Shown here: positions 8,174-17,362 of the stretch, in pieces
Layout: every line of letters begins with the position of its first letter
Position numbering within the stretch: the first letter of the stretch is position 1
Notes under the pieces: generated by a model
Database searches by the model: none
What the model saw: the letters and a program-made list of their open reading frames with translations, nothing else
Told to the model about the DNA's origin: nothing
NCBI RefSeq assembly: GCF_018780585.1
Contig: NZ_JADMJL010000017.1
Location: 1-64,000 of the forward strand
Source of the DNA: Methyloversatilis discipulorum
GTDB taxonomy: Bacteria > Pseudomonadota > Gammaproteobacteria > Burkholderiales > Rhodocyclaceae
DNA length: 64,000 nucleotides
Direction of reading: 5' to 3'
Program-made: the position numbers and the translations under genes

Positions 8174-9660
8174 CAGTTCAGAACCGGCGTGAAGTTGCGC
8201 ACCATGTCCTGATTCACGCGAGACTGTGCGTCGGCCACGCGGTTGGCGGTGGCCACCGGATCACCGGCGCCGATCACCTGAATGGTCGTGGTCTGGGCGA
8301 TCTGGGCGGCAGCCGTTCCGCGGCGCGACGCCTCGGCATCGGTGGCCAGCGGGCGCTCGTAGTAGCGGCTCACCACCTCGCCGGCCTGCCGCGCGTTCTG
8401 GGTGGCGCGCAGCAGCGCACCGGCCTTCTGTTCGGAGCCCTGCGTCAGCTCGTAATGGACAAAGCGCATCTGCTCTTCGACGGTCGCGTCCTTCAGATCC
8501 TTGCCAGCCCACCGGCGGAAATTCGCCTGCCGATCCGGGTGCCACTGGGCGATGCCCACCGCCTTGCCGTTGTCGCCGACCGCGCGCGGGTTCATGCCCG
8601 ACTCGGCTTGCAGGTTGGCCACGATGCCGGCCGCCTGCTCCTTCGACCACCCCATGCTCTGGAAGAAGGCCATGGGGTCCATGCCGCTGCCAGCCGGCGC
8701 ACCGCCACCCATCCCGAGCATGTCATGAATGGCATCCTTGATCCCCAGCCACTCGAAGCCCTTGTCGAGCTTCGAAAATCCCTTCTCAAGGATGTCAGTC
8801 GGCACCATGGCCAGGGCGTCCTGCCCCAGCTTGATGAGCAGCCGCCAGCCTTCGATGATTTTGTTGATGATGGGCATGATGATCCGCTCCGCGTTCACCA
8901 CCGCGGTGATGATCAGATCGACCACTTTCACGATCGAATCTGAGTTCTGTTCGAACCATCGCGCGGCGGCGTCCATGCGTGGTCCGAGCACGTCGATAAG
9001 CTTCTCGCCGATCACGGTACCCACTGCCGTGATGCGATCCTCGAGCGCGCGCAGCTTGACCATGAAGCGCTGCCCCGCCTCGGAGGCCGTGTCGCTGGCC
9101 TCGGCGATCTTCTTCTGGCGGTCGTACATCTCGGAGAAGGCCGGGTCTCGCATGGCGATCAGCAGGTCTTCCGTGATACCCAGCTGCTTGGCGTAGGCAT
9201 TGGCGACCAGATAGTCCATGTCCTGGAACACCCGGGACATGTCGCGCAGCAGATCCGTGGTGTCGCGGATGTTGCCCTTGGCGTCGCGGGTCTGGATGCC
9301 GAACTGCTTGAAGAACGCCTCCATCACCGGGTTGTTCCGGATGCTGGAGGCCAGCCCGATCACGGCGCCGCGCGCCGACTCGACGGAAGCCCCGAGGTTC
9401 TCCGCTGTGCGTTCGAAAGCCTTGAAACCGGATGCCGAGGAACCGCCGTGCCGGGCAGCCCAGTACAGGCGCTCCATCTGGGCGGCGAACTTCGACACGC
9501 CAGCGGTGACCGCGACCGCTGCGGCGGCAACGCCGCTCATAAACCTCAGTACCGCCTTGTCGGCGCCGGCCATGAAGTCGGTGAATTTCTTCGCGCTGGC
9601 CTGATCCATCTGGAAGCCCAGCTTGACCAGGTACTCGCGGAGGATGTCTTTCTCAGCCAT
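8173..9660 (-). CDS. tail tape measure protein with embedded tail lysozyme domain
   Basis: 495 aa, short for a tape measure and so predicting a short tail. Helical N-terminal two thirds include hydrophobic segments (about 40-60 and 245-275). Residues about 335-450 form a phage tail lysozyme-like domain: FFQSMGWSKEQAAGIVANLQ, then AESGMNP with the likely catalytic Glu, then GIAQWHPDR. This would locally digest peptidoglycan during DNA injection. Confidence 0.87.
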   Translation of the reverse strand: MAEKDILREYLVKLGFQMDQASAKKFTDFMAGADKAVLRFMSGVAAAAVAVTAGVSKFAAQMERLYWAARHGGSSASGFKAFERTAENLGASVESARGAVIGLASSIRNNPVMEAFFKQFGIQTRDAKGNIRDTTDLLRDMSRVFQDMDYLVANAYAKQLGITEDLLIAMRDPAFSEMYDRQKKIAEASDTASEAGQRFMVKLRALEDRITAVGTVIGEKLIDVLGPRMDAAARWFEQNSDSIVKVVDLIITAVVNAERIIMPIINKIIEGWRLLIKLGQDALAMVPTDILEKGFSKLDKGFEWLGIKDAIHDMLGMGGGAPAGSGMDPMAFFQSMGWSKEQAAGIVANLQAESGMNPRAVGDNGKAVGIAQWHPDRQANFRRWAGKDLKDATVEEQMRFVHYELTQGSEQKAGALLRATQNARQAGEVVSRYYERPLATDAEASRRGTAAAQIAQTTTIQVIGAGDPVATANRVADAQSRVNQDMVRNFTPVLN

Positions 9661-9808
9661 GTGCTCTCTCCATGCGCCGACGGGCGATGTCTTGGTTATC
9701 GGTGCGCACCAGCAGCGCGTCGTTGAGCAGGGCCACGTCGGCCAGGCTCATCGTTCCGTCGATCAGGGATTCGTACTTGCAGAGGCCGGCGAGCACGGGT
9801 GACAGCAC
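9653..9808 (-). CDS. 51-aa tail protein between chaperone and tape measure
   Basis: Proposed GTG start at 9808 after a GGAGAGG ribosome site; protein begins VLSPVLAGLCKYESLIDGTMSLADVALL. Its stop overlaps the tape measure start. The same frame stays open upstream to 10036 through the chaperone gene (the -1 frame), so production as a frameshift extension of the chaperone, as in lambda G/GT, is possible. I see no canonical slippery heptamer before the chaperone stop at 9832. Confidence 0.6.
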   Translation of the reverse strand: MLSPVLAGLCKYESLIDGTMSLADVALLNDALLVRTDNQDIARRRMERAHG

Positions 9809-9831
9809 CCAGTCCTCTCCGCCCGGGAGGG

Positions 9832-10275
9832 TCAGCCAGCCGCCAGCTTCGGTCCGCTCTGCTGGCTGGTAAGCAGACCGGCTATAAAAGGCCCGAGGTT
9901 GTCCTTGATGACTTCGACCACCAGCTCCAGGATCACGTCCAGGCCGAGGTCGTCGAACATGATCACGCCGGCCGACTGGTTCCAGACCGGCGCCCACGTG
10001 CCCGGCACGGTCTGCCGCTGAACAGCGCCCAGGCACGCCGCGAACACGTAGTTGCAGACGTCGTCCGGCAGCTCGGAGATGCCGCGTGCGAACGGCTCGG
10101 CCACCTCGGCGAATCCCAGCAGGTCGGCGCCGAAGCTGCCTTCCTTGGCCAGCTTCGCGAAGATCGGAATCAGCGTCGGGATGATGGGCATGATGCGGCG
10201 GTTCACGTGGAACGCCTGCATCGCGGACAGCTTGTTCAGGCGGTAGGTGCTCGCGCCGATGGTGTGCTCTCGCAT
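9832..10275 (-). CDS. putative tail assembly chaperone
   Basis: 147 aa, starting MREHTIGASTYRLNKLSAMQ. It lies between the tail tube and the tape measure, where the chaperone is found in most tailed phages. It is helical with a hydrophobic stretch (RIMPIIPTLIPIFAKLA). Assignment is mainly by position. Confidence 0.65.
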   Translation of the reverse strand: MREHTIGASTYRLNKLSAMQAFHVNRRIMPIIPTLIPIFAKLAKEGSFGADLLGFAEVAEPFARGISELPDDVCNYVFAACLGAVQRQTVPGTWAPVWNQSAGVIMFDDLGLDVILELVVEVIKDNLGPFIAGLLTSQQSGPKLAAG

Positions 10276-10285
10276 GTCGGCTACC

Positions 10286-10726
10286 TCAGTACTCGCCCAG
10301 CTGGGTGTCGATCTTGATGCAGTCGAAGCCCCACTCGACGATGTCGCCGTCCTTCGCATAGGCGAGGTTCGGCTTGCGCTTGAAGGCGCACGAACGCGCC
10401 ACGGTGAGGTCGCCGGCCGTCTTCTGGCGCACGGTGATGACGTTCTGCCCGTGCAGTGCGCCGTTCAGCGTCTGGGCGTTGTACATCGCCTGCAGCTTGA
10501 GGTTCGTCGGCGAGGTCTTGAGCAGCCGCACGGTGATCGTGCCGCTCTTGTCGGCGTGCAGGCTGTGCATGCCCTCGCCGTCGGCACCGATCAGCATGGT
10601 GTTCTTGTCGCCGGCCGGCTCGATCGTGATGCCCTCCTCGGCCACGGCCGCGCCGTAGCCCAGATCGACGATGCCAGTCGGGCCGACGAGGGTGGCGGCG
10701 ACGTCCTGAAACGAATAGGTGCTCAT
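10286..10726 (-). CDS. tail tube protein, DUF3277/KPP10 ORF10-like
   Basis: 146 aa, beginning MSTYSFQDVAATLVGPTGIVDLGYGAAVAEEG, the signature start of the DUF3277 tube family (KPP10 ORF10). Conserved strands include GADGEGMHSLHADKSGTITV. It follows the sheath gene with 10 bp spacing. It forms the inner tube of the contractile tail. Confidence 0.85.
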   Translation of the reverse strand: MSTYSFQDVAATLVGPTGIVDLGYGAAVAEEGITIEPAGDKNTMLIGADGEGMHSLHADKSGTITVRLLKTSPTNLKLQAMYNAQTLNGALHGQNVITVRQKTAGDLTVARSCAFKRKPNLAYAKDGDIVEWGFDCIKIDTQLGEY

Positions 10727-10736
10727 GGTTCAGACC

Positions 10737-12224
10737 TCAGCGGTTCACGTTGATGATGGCGTCGACGAAATGCACGGCGCCGGCGAGCTTGATCGCGCAC
10801 TGGATCACCGGCGCGCGGCGCGCCTCCCGGTCGGCCTGCGACTGGTCGCTCACGGGCGGTGCATAGACGTAGTAGCCGGTCGGCAGGAAGTCGCCCTGAC
10901 GCAGCGTGCCGAAGCCCGGTGCGTTCCACTGTCCGGGGGCGATGAGGCCGTTCACCACGCCCTGTTCCAGGCGCTGGCAGATCGTGGTGAGGATGGTGTT
11001 GATGCCGGCGTCGGTCTGCGGGATCTTGGTGGTGGAGGTGTAGAGCAGGTTGTAGATGGCCGTCTGCACGTCGTTCTGGAGCCAGTCCGTGCCATGCACC
11101 TCGTCGAAGAAGTAGCCGTTGGCCATCACGCCTTCCTGGATGATGGCCGTGTCGTTGTTGTAGCGGACGAACACGTTGCAGTTCTTGCCCCGCAAAACCA
11201 CGGCCTGGCTGGCGGTCAGCGTCTCGGCGGTAACCCCCGGCTCCTGCTTGAACTTGATGGTCAGCGTGGTGTTGCTGCCCTGGAACTCGACCGTGAAGGC
11301 GCGCCCGAAGATCGACGCCGCGGCGTGCTCGTTGCTGCTGCTGTACTGCACGAAGGTGCGCTTGTAGCCCAGCGCCTTCAGGCGCGACGCGATGTCGTTC
11401 GTGGTCACCGCGTTGAGCACGCCCGCGTTCTGCGTGGTGATGCCGTAGATGCGCGACAGGCCGCTGCCTTCGATGAACTCAGCGACGGCCACCGCCTGAT
11501 CGTCGGTCGGTGCAGCCCCGCCGGCGATGTACAGGCCATACCAGGCCGAACTCATGTTCGCCAGCGCTTGCACTGCCGCCACCGGCGTTTCCGCGATCAC
11601 ACCCGGCGCCACATAGCCGCCGTTAGTGCTGCGCAGCTTGAACAGCTGGCTCACGTCGGTACCGGACGACGGCGCGGTCGCGAAGCTGATCGTCGAGGAG
11701 GCACCCGTGGTGCTGCTGGTGATCACGAAGCGCTGATTGACCGCATCCCATTCAACGGTCGCGCCGGTCAGCGCGGTGTCGAGAATGGCGGCCACGCCGG
11801 GTAGGTTCAGCGCGGCGATGAAATTCAGGCCGGTCAGCGACTGCTCGACACCATCGACGCTGATCTTCATCGCGCCGGTGGTCACGGCGGTGAAGTTCGT
11901 CAGGGTCTGCTCGGCTGCCGACAGCACGCCGCCGCGCAGCTTGCCGGCGGTCGCCGTGCGCGCCCACTTGCCCAGGTACAGGGTGGAGGGCTGCGGGGTC
12001 TGGCCGAAGTACAGGGCCGCGGCCTTGTATTCCGGGGCCAGAGTGCCGAAGTCGTCGGCCACGGCATCCAGCGTGGTGTAGAGCCGCAGGCGTTCGGTGG
12101 TGTCGATGACGTCGCTGTCGCCCAGGATCAGCAGCGATCCGAAGTCGCGCGTCTGCGCGGCGAGCGGCGCCAGCACCACCTGGACATTCACGATGTCGCT
12201 GACAGGCAGTCCGAGAGTGCTCAT
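10737..12224 (-). CDS. contractile tail sheath, DUF3383 family
   Basis: 495 aa. Start MSTLGLPVSDIVNVQVVLAP and later blocks (FGSLLILGDSDVID, GVMANGYFFDEVHGTDWL, DAGINTILTTICQRLEQGVV) match DUF3383 sheath proteins of mid-sized myoviruses. It establishes that the phage has a contractile tail. Confidence 0.88.
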   Translation of the reverse strand: MSTLGLPVSDIVNVQVVLAPLAAQTRDFGSLLILGDSDVIDTTERLRLYTTLDAVADDFGTLAPEYKAAALYFGQTPQPSTLYLGKWARTATAGKLRGGVLSAAEQTLTNFTAVTTGAMKISVDGVEQSLTGLNFIAALNLPGVAAILDTALTGATVEWDAVNQRFVITSSTTGASSTISFATAPSSGTDVSQLFKLRSTNGGYVAPGVIAETPVAAVQALANMSSAWYGLYIAGGAAPTDDQAVAVAEFIEGSGLSRIYGITTQNAGVLNAVTTNDIASRLKALGYKRTFVQYSSSNEHAAASIFGRAFTVEFQGSNTTLTIKFKQEPGVTAETLTASQAVVLRGKNCNVFVRYNNDTAIIQEGVMANGYFFDEVHGTDWLQNDVQTAIYNLLYTSTTKIPQTDAGINTILTTICQRLEQGVVNGLIAPGQWNAPGFGTLRQGDFLPTGYYVYAPPVSDQSQADREARRAPVIQCAIKLAGAVHFVDAIINVNR

Positions 12225-12234
12225 TGGTGTGTCC

Positions 12235-12789
12235 TCAGTTGGTGGAGTACGCCGGGTCGGCGGAAAGAATGTTCAGGATCGGGTAGCTGCGGCGAATGGC
12301 GCGGCGCAGGCGGACCGGCACGTCGTAGCGATTCACCCACTGCTGATTGATCAGCTCCGGCACGCGGCGCGCGTCATCGGCGTCGATGAACGCCACGCCC
12401 TGCGCGGCCAGTGTTTCGAGGTTCTGCGGCACTGCCAGTCCGTCGGCCAGCAGGCCCGCGAAGCGGTGAGCATTCGGACCGTAGAAGCTGGCCAGCACGC
12501 GGATCTCCTGATGCCGGGTGTAGCGGTCGAATCCGTCACCGGCAGCCTGGTGCTCGATCGCCGGGCCGGCATCTCGCGTCGATTCCACGACACCCACCGC
12601 GCACCAGTTCGTGCCGTGCTCCGGGTGGCGCGGGTGGCCGGGCTGGAACCGCGGCCGCACCAAATCACCCGACAGGCCGGTGATGCCGACCACGGCCGCC
12701 TGGATGATGTCGTCCAGTGCATCGTCTTCTGCGGGCGCAGGGGTGCCCGCCGGCTGGAGATATCCGCCGGTTGCCGAGCTGTTCGCCAT
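12235..12789 (-). CDS. tail terminator / neck protein, LIC_12616-like
   Basis: 184 aa. The core (FDRYTRHQEIRVLASFYGPNAHRFAGLLADGL, WVNRYDVPVRLRRAIRRSY) matches small neck proteins (LIC_12616 family) that precede DUF3383 sheath genes. It probably caps the tail tube or joins it to the head. The N-terminal 15 residues are low complexity. Confidence 0.7.
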   Translation of the reverse strand: MANSSATGGYLQPAGTPAPAEDDALDDIIQAAVVGITGLSGDLVRPRFQPGHPRHPEHGTNWCAVGVVESTRDAGPAIEHQAAGDGFDRYTRHQEIRVLASFYGPNAHRFAGLLADGLAVPQNLETLAAQGVAFIDADDARRVPELINQQWVNRYDVPVRLRRAIRRSYPILNILSADPAYSTN

Positions 12790-12793
12790 GGAG

Positions 12794-13168
12794 TTACCCC
12801 TGAAGCGGTAGCAGGTCGCAGTTCGCCATCACGAAGCCGCGGCCGAAGTGCGACCAGTCCTGCACCGCCGACACCGTGAAGCGCCGACCCTGCCAGATCA
12901 CCACGTCCGCAGTCTGGCCGGGTCGGCCGTCCTGCAACGCGAAGCGCGTGTGGATGATGATGCTGCCCACCGTGCGCTCGCCCTCGGCGATCCGCATCAG
13001 CAGGTCGCCCTTGTCGCTGGTCACGACGCCCGCGAAGGACGTCTGCGCCGGCGCGTTGGTGGCGCGACCGTTCGCGCCGATGGTCTGCGTCAGGCGCTCG
13101 CAGACCAGTCCGGTGTCCATGAAGTCCGGGTCGCAGAGGATGTCGGAAACGTCCAGCAGCGCCATCAT
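12794..13168 (-). CDS. head-tail connector / head closure protein
   Basis: 124 aa. The order (capsid, DUF4054, this pair, tail terminator, sheath) and the strand-rich sequence (VGSIIIHTRFALQDGRPGQTADVVIWQGRRFTV) fit a head-tail joining protein. Its ATG overlaps the upstream stop. Confidence 0.6.
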   Translation of the reverse strand: MMALLDVSDILCDPDFMDTGLVCERLTQTIGANGRATNAPAQTSFAGVVTSDKGDLLMRIAEGERTVGSIIIHTRFALQDGRPGQTADVVIWQGRRFTVSAVQDWSHFGRGFVMANCDLLPLQG

Positions 13169-13710
13169 CGCCCCCGGATCACGTAGTTGATCGACCTGCG
13201 CAGCTGCCCGCTGTCGATCAGGGGCCGCGCGCTCTCGTTGTTCGGCGCATTGCCGGCGGCCCGGCTGGCCAGTTCCAGCAGCGCGCCCTTCCTGCCGCGT
13301 GCAGCGCGTGCCCGCAGCGTGGCGGCCGCAAGTGGTGCGAAGTTGCCCGTGGAGATGTACCGCCGGATGCTGCTCTGCGCGGCCAGCCCCACGCGCTCAA
13401 GGTGACGCATGGCCAGGTCGTCGCGGTCATCCAGCGCCGCGCTGGCCGCCTTTCCGAGACCGGTGCTAATGCGCTCGCGCGCGGCCTCGATACCCGGCGC
13501 CATGAACGGCCGCGCCGGGATGTTCTGGGCCGGGCTGCCGTTGTCGTGGATGTAGGCGAGCGTCGGGTTGTTCATCGGCCCGTACTCGTCCTGATCGCGG
13601 TCAGCGGTGTCGCCGGGCACGCCGACCAGCACGTCACGCCGCGTGAGCTTGTCCAGTGCCTTCAGTACCGCGCCCATCTTGTCCGCCTTGCGGACGAGGA
13701 CGGCTTTCAC
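13165..13710 (-). CDS. HK97 gp10-like / virion morphogenesis protein
   Basis: 181 aa from a GTG that overlaps the DUF4054 stop (GTGA). The motifs NPTLAYIHDNGSPAQNIPARPFM and the helical region with RRYISTGNFAPLAAATLRAR are typical of minor head/tail completion proteins. The longer upstream frame is unlikely because it would read far into the DUF4054 gene. Confidence 0.7.
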   Translation of the reverse strand: MKAVLVRKADKMGAVLKALDKLTRRDVLVGVPGDTADRDQDEYGPMNNPTLAYIHDNGSPAQNIPARPFMAPGIEAARERISTGLGKAASAALDDRDDLAMRHLERVGLAAQSSIRRYISTGNFAPLAAATLRARAARGRKGALLELASRAAGNAPNNESARPLIDSGQLRRSINYVIRGR

Positions 13711-14090
13711 AGCTGGCGACCACCCATGCCGATGAGGCGCGCCCAGTACAGCAGCTCCACGCCGTAGGACGTCGCATTCCAGAAACCGCCGTCTGCCAGC
13801 GTCACCGCCGACGTGTCGTAGCTCGCCGAGACCTTGTCCACCGCCTTCGCGGTCTTCGGACCGGTGACCTCCCCCGGCGTGCCGCCGACACCTGTGGCCT
13901 GTTGATTGCGGCGACCGATGGTCATGTTGTGGGCCACGAACAGGCCGTGACCCATGTCCATGAGCTCGCCCCACACCTCTTCGAGCAGCAGCATTCCCGC
14001 AACCGTCAGGTGCATCTGAACCATTGCGTCCGGGTACTCGGAGGAGTCCGAGAACTCCGGGTAACGGCTGCGGAAACCTGCGACGTCCAT
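13707..14090 (-). CDS. head-tail adaptor, DUF4054 family
   Basis: 127 aa, starting MDVAGFRSRYPEFSDSSEYPDA, the recognisable DUF4054 start; WGELMDMGHGLFVAHN follows. ATGA overlap with the upstream gene. DUF4054 proteins lie after the major capsid gene in myoviruses with DUF2184 capsids and are probable connector proteins. Confidence 0.82.
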   Translation of the reverse strand: MDVAGFRSRYPEFSDSSEYPDAMVQMHLTVAGMLLLEEVWGELMDMGHGLFVAHNMTIGRRNQQATGVGGTPGEVTGPKTAKAVDKVSASYDTSAVTLADGGFWNATSYGVELLYWARLIGMGGRQL

Positions 14091-14410
14091 CAGGCGGCTG
14101 CCTTCTTCTTGGAGGTGGCGACGGGCTTGGCAGCAGCAGCGGCTTCCGCTGCGGCCGCTGCTTCCTCGTCCGCGATCCGCTGCGCTTCCGCCTGTTCGGC
14201 GGCGATGCGCTGGGCCTCGGCTTCGGCGGCTGCGGCCTGCTCGGCTGCCAGACGCTCGGCCTCCAGATCGACGACCGGCGCCGGCTCGTGGCTGTGCAGC
14301 TGCACGTACCAGTGGCGGGCGTGCTCCGGCGGCACCTCCGCGCCCGGCTCGAAAGTCAGGCGCTCGCCGTTGTCCAGCGTCAGGACGCACTTCGTGTGAA
14401 AGGTCCGCAT
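14090..14410 (-). CDS. small Ala/Glu-rich protein after major capsid gene
   Basis: 106 aa from MRTFHTKCVLTLDNGERLTFEPG. Residues 1-45 form a compact strand-rich domain. Residues 48-96 are a coiled-coil-like run of Ala/Glu with near repeats (AEAQRIAAEQ / AEAQRIADEE) and a Lys-rich tail. It is probably a minor head protein; no specific function is recognised. Confidence 0.7.
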   Translation of the reverse strand: MRTFHTKCVLTLDNGERLTFEPGAEVPPEHARHWYVQLHSHEPAPVVDLEAERLAAEQAAAAEAEAQRIAAEQAEAQRIADEEAAAAAEAAAAAKPVATSKKKAAA

Positions 14411-14420
14411 GGCCGTCTCC

Positions 14421-15482
14421 TCAGAGGCCGTCAGCATAGCCGACGGTTTCCGGATACACGAACTCGACGGCGCCCAGGCGGCCGAAGTAGGTCGTGAGCT
14501 GGCGCAGGTCGCGGTACTCGAGCGGCGTGCGCTGGAGCGGAACCAGCGGGAAGCGGACGCGGTCCTCCGCCTGCGAGTACGCCACCATACGGTTCGTGCC
14601 GCCGACACCGCGGCCGGTCAGCCACTTCAGCGGCTGGATGTCCAGCGGACGGCCGTTGATGCTGTTGCAGAGGCTGTTCACCTTCAGGAACTCCAGCACC
14701 GAGATGTTGCCGGCCGACGAGATCAGCGTGGAGACCAGGCGGCTGTAGTTCACCGGATCGACCAGCAGCTTCGACGGGCACACCGCCCAGGCGGACGCCG
14801 TCCAGACGTTGTTCAGCAGCGTATTCACGTCGTTCAGGATTTCCTGCGGCGTCTTGCTGGACCACAGCGGCGACGCGCTGGCGCCATTGACGACGTTGGT
14901 CGCGGTCACCAGCGGCGAATTCACCAGGCCGAACAGGTTCAGCGCGGTGTCGCCGATATAGACCTGCTCGTCGATGTCCATCTGGTACTTCAGCTGCATC
15001 GCGCTGAACTTCTGCTGGTCGATCGGGCGGCCCAGCTTCTGCGCGCTCTCCAGCTCCGGGATGGTCCAGCCCAGCTGCATCGCCCAGAGGGGCAGCGGGC
15101 TGGTGGTCTTGCCCAGATCCAGGCTGATACCGGTGATGGCGTTCGCGTCCTTGCCGACCCACGCCTTGCCGGAACCGGGCACGCCGTTGGCAGCGGCGAA
15201 GCTGGAGTTCGTGAAGCTGGAGAACTCGTCGGCGATGCTCACATCGCTGCGCAGGTCGATGTCGCGCGACCAGGTGACGGCCGCCAGCGGCTCGTGGATG
15301 CGCGGGTCCAGACGCTCCAGCTCGCCGACCAGGAAGACGCCGGCCGAGTCGATGGTCTGCGCATCGAAGGTCATCAGGCCGTCGCGGAATTCCACGCGAC
15401 CGCGACGACGGGTGATCACGGACGGAGCCGGGATCGGTGCGAGAGCCGCGCCCATGGACGCGGCCAGGATGATTTTGCTCAT
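14421..15482 (-). CDS. major capsid protein, DUF2184 family
   Basis: 353 aa. The blocks GISLDLGKTTSPLPLWAMQL, IDQQKFSAMQLKYQMDIDEQ and PLVPLQRTPLEYRDLRQLTT are characteristic of DUF2184 major capsid proteins (HK97 fold). It sits directly after the cement protein and the protease/scaffold. The N-terminal 20-30 residues may be removed during maturation (inference). Confidence 0.88.
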   Translation of the reverse strand: MSKIILAASMGAALAPIPAPSVITRRRGRVEFRDGLMTFDAQTIDSAGVFLVGELERLDPRIHEPLAAVTWSRDIDLRSDVSIADEFSSFTNSSFAAANGVPGSGKAWVGKDANAITGISLDLGKTTSPLPLWAMQLGWTIPELESAQKLGRPIDQQKFSAMQLKYQMDIDEQVYIGDTALNLFGLVNSPLVTATNVVNGASASPLWSSKTPQEILNDVNTLLNNVWTASAWAVCPSKLLVDPVNYSRLVSTLISSAGNISVLEFLKVNSLCNSINGRPLDIQPLKWLTGRGVGGTNRMVAYSQAEDRVRFPLVPLQRTPLEYRDLRQLTTYFGRLGAVEFVYPETVGYADGL

Positions 15483-15496
15483 GATGTGGGCTCCGC

Positions 15497-15988
15497 TCAG
15501 ATGTTGAAGGCGATTTCGACGTTGCCGGAGGCGTCCGCCGCCGACATGAAGATGCAGCCGACCACCGCGATGGTGTTGGTGCTGTCGGCCGCCGCCTCGA
15601 TGCCGCCGATGGGCTTACCCGCCGCAGCGGCTGCCACGCGGATATAGACCTGGCCGCCCGCTGCCGGGGTACCGGCGTTGATCTTCACGTTGGCGTAGCC
15701 GCTGCGCAGCACGTCGGCCAGGCCGGTGGTGGGCGGCACGCTGGTGCCCAGCGGGTCGCTGGCGTTCGCACCGGTGATGGGGTACGGGCGGACCAGCAGG
15801 CCATACACGGCGCTGGCGGCGTCACCGCTGCCGACCGGCACGAACTTGTTGCTGGCCAGCTTCCCGAACAGGCCGTAGCCGGCGAACGGGAGGGAAGAGT
15901 TGAGAACCTGCGACTCGATCTTGGCGGCGGACTGGCGGGTCACGTCGCCCGGGATGCCGGCAGGAATGCGGTACTGGTATGCAGCCAT
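15497..15988 (-). CDS. structural cement / decoration protein
   Basis: 163 aa from MAAYQYRIPAGIPGDVTR. The family start, Gly/Ala-rich strands and the position between the protease and the DUF2184 capsid match phage cement proteins that stabilise the capsid. A ribosome site (GAGGAGCATC) precedes the ATG. Confidence 0.78.
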   Translation of the reverse strand: MAAYQYRIPAGIPGDVTRQSAAKIESQVLNSSLPFAGYGLFGKLASNKFVPVGSGDAASAVYGLLVRPYPITGANASDPLGTSVPPTTGLADVLRSGYANVKINAGTPAAGGQVYIRVAAAAAGKPIGGIEAAADSTNTIAVVGCIFMSAADASGNVEIAFNI

Positions 15989-16004
15989 GGTGATGCTCCT
16001 CGGG

Positions 16005-17312
16005 TTAGCGGGCCTTCGCCCAGAATTCGCGGTTGCGCTCGTTGATGGACTTCGGGTCGGTCGCCCGGCCAAAGTCTCGGGTGGGGAGATTCCCCTTGCC
16101 GCGCTGCGCGTCGTTGTTCTTCACGCGCGCCAGCTCGGCGGCACCGGTGAAGACCGCGGGCAGCGCGTTACCGGTCAGCGCCTTGACCTCGCGGCCGGCC
16201 AGGAACGGCGCGACGCAGGCCTTGCCGCTCTCGCTCGCCATTGCCGTGGTCAGGGCGTTGCGCATCAGCGCGTCCACCACCGGAGCCGCGGCGCTGTCAC
16301 CGGTCGGGATCTGGATGCCCGGCGCCAGAATCTCGGCGCGCGCGACGACGGCCTTCAGCGAGTCGCCGGACAGCACCTTGCCCTTGGCTTCGCCGTTGTG
16401 CTCGGCCGGCTCCGGGTCGAGAACCTCGTCGTCGGTCTTCTTCTTCGACTCGTCGTCCTCGTCGTCCTCGTCGTCCGGATCGGCGTCATGCGCGCGCGCC
16501 TTCAGCGTGGCGACATCGGCGGTCAGGGTCTTGAGCTGGGCGTTGATCGAGGCCAGAACAGCGGAGTCGCCGGTCGGCTTCTTCTTGCCTTCCTCGCCCT
16601 CGTCTTCCTCGTCGTCCATGTCTTCCATCTCGGCCTTGATCGCCTCGGCATCCTGCGCCTTCACGGCGGTCATCAGCCGGTCCCAGAAACTGCGCTTCTT
16701 CTTCGTCGTCATGTCAGGTACTCCGTCTTGAATTGAACAGCGCGGGCCGGCGCGGCCTCGCTCCACCAGCGCGACGTGGTTGCCCACGATGTTGAGCTGA
16801 CGCCCGCGCCCGGGTGCCAGCTGTTCGTACTCGGCCTCGTAGCCGGCGCTCACTTCCGGCAGGTCCCGATTCACGTACTCGATGCCGTCGGCGTCGGTGA
16901 TCACCAGATCCGCCAGCATCAGGTCGTCCTCGATGCCGTCACCTCGCCGCACGTTCTGCACGAACCCGATGGTCAGGTTTCGCCAGTTCTCCGGCGTCAC
17001 GAAGCTCTCCGGGTGATTCACGGTGACCGGCTTGCCTTCGAACGACTTCAGCGTGTCGTCGCGGAAGACCTGATCTGCCTCGCGCTCGACGCGCACCAGA
17101 CCGTCCGGGCCGCCCTTCACAAGCGGCTTCCCGTCCTCGCCGACCAGCTCTTCGTCGAGGTACAGCTGCACACCGGTGCGAGCGATCGGCACGTCGTGGC
17201 AGACGAGGAATCCCTCCGGCGTCGTGCTTCGCTTCTGGCCGAGCTGGTTGGTCGTGTAGTAGCGCCCGCGGTCGATCACCTGCACCGCGCGGCGGTCAGC
17301 GGTTCGGGTCAT
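16005..17312 (-). CDS. prohead protease fused to scaffold, DUF2213 type
   Basis: 435 aa. Residues about 15-195 are the DUF2213 protease domain, with conserved blocks KPVTVNHPE, LPEVSAGYEAEYE and GNHVALVERGRAGPR. From about 200 on it is a highly acidic helical scaffold (DDEEDEGEEGKKK, DPDDEDDEDDESKKK). The protease should trim the scaffold during head maturation. An internal ATG (MTTKKKRSFWDRL) could give a separate scaffold product. Confidence 0.85.
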   Translation of the reverse strand: MTRTADRRAVQVIDRGRYYTTNQLGQKRSTTPEGFLVCHDVPIARTGVQLYLDEELVGEDGKPLVKGGPDGLVRVEREADQVFRDDTLKSFEGKPVTVNHPESFVTPENWRNLTIGFVQNVRRGDGIEDDLMLADLVITDADGIEYVNRDLPEVSAGYEAEYEQLAPGRGRQLNIVGNHVALVERGRAGPRCSIQDGVPDMTTKKKRSFWDRLMTAVKAQDAEAIKAEMEDMDDEEDEGEEGKKKPTGDSAVLASINAQLKTLTADVATLKARAHDADPDDEDDEDDESKKKTDDEVLDPEPAEHNGEAKGKVLSGDSLKAVVARAEILAPGIQIPTGDSAAAPVVDALMRNALTTAMASESGKACVAPFLAGREVKALTGNALPAVFTGAAELARVKNNDAQRGKGNLPTRDFGRATDPKSINERNREFWAKAR

Positions 17313-17330
17313 GGGGGGGCTCCGGAAATG

Positions 17331-17353
17331 AAAAAGCCCGCGCGCGGCGGGCT
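17331..17353 (-). terminator. terminator after the beta-helix gene, inside the head operon
   Basis: Read leftward: AGCCCGC-CGCGC-GCGGGCT followed by TTTT. It is 10 bp past the stop of the beta-helix gene and just before the protease gene, an odd place because capsid genes follow. Confidence 0.82.
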
Positions 17354-17362
17354 GTGGGGTTA

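Noticed and set aside
9653..10036. Programmed frameshift joining the chaperone to the downstream frame
   Set aside because: The -1 frame is open, but I find no canonical slippery heptamer near 9832; the GTG start at 9808 with a GGAGAGG site is a simpler explanation, so I did not annotate a fusion.
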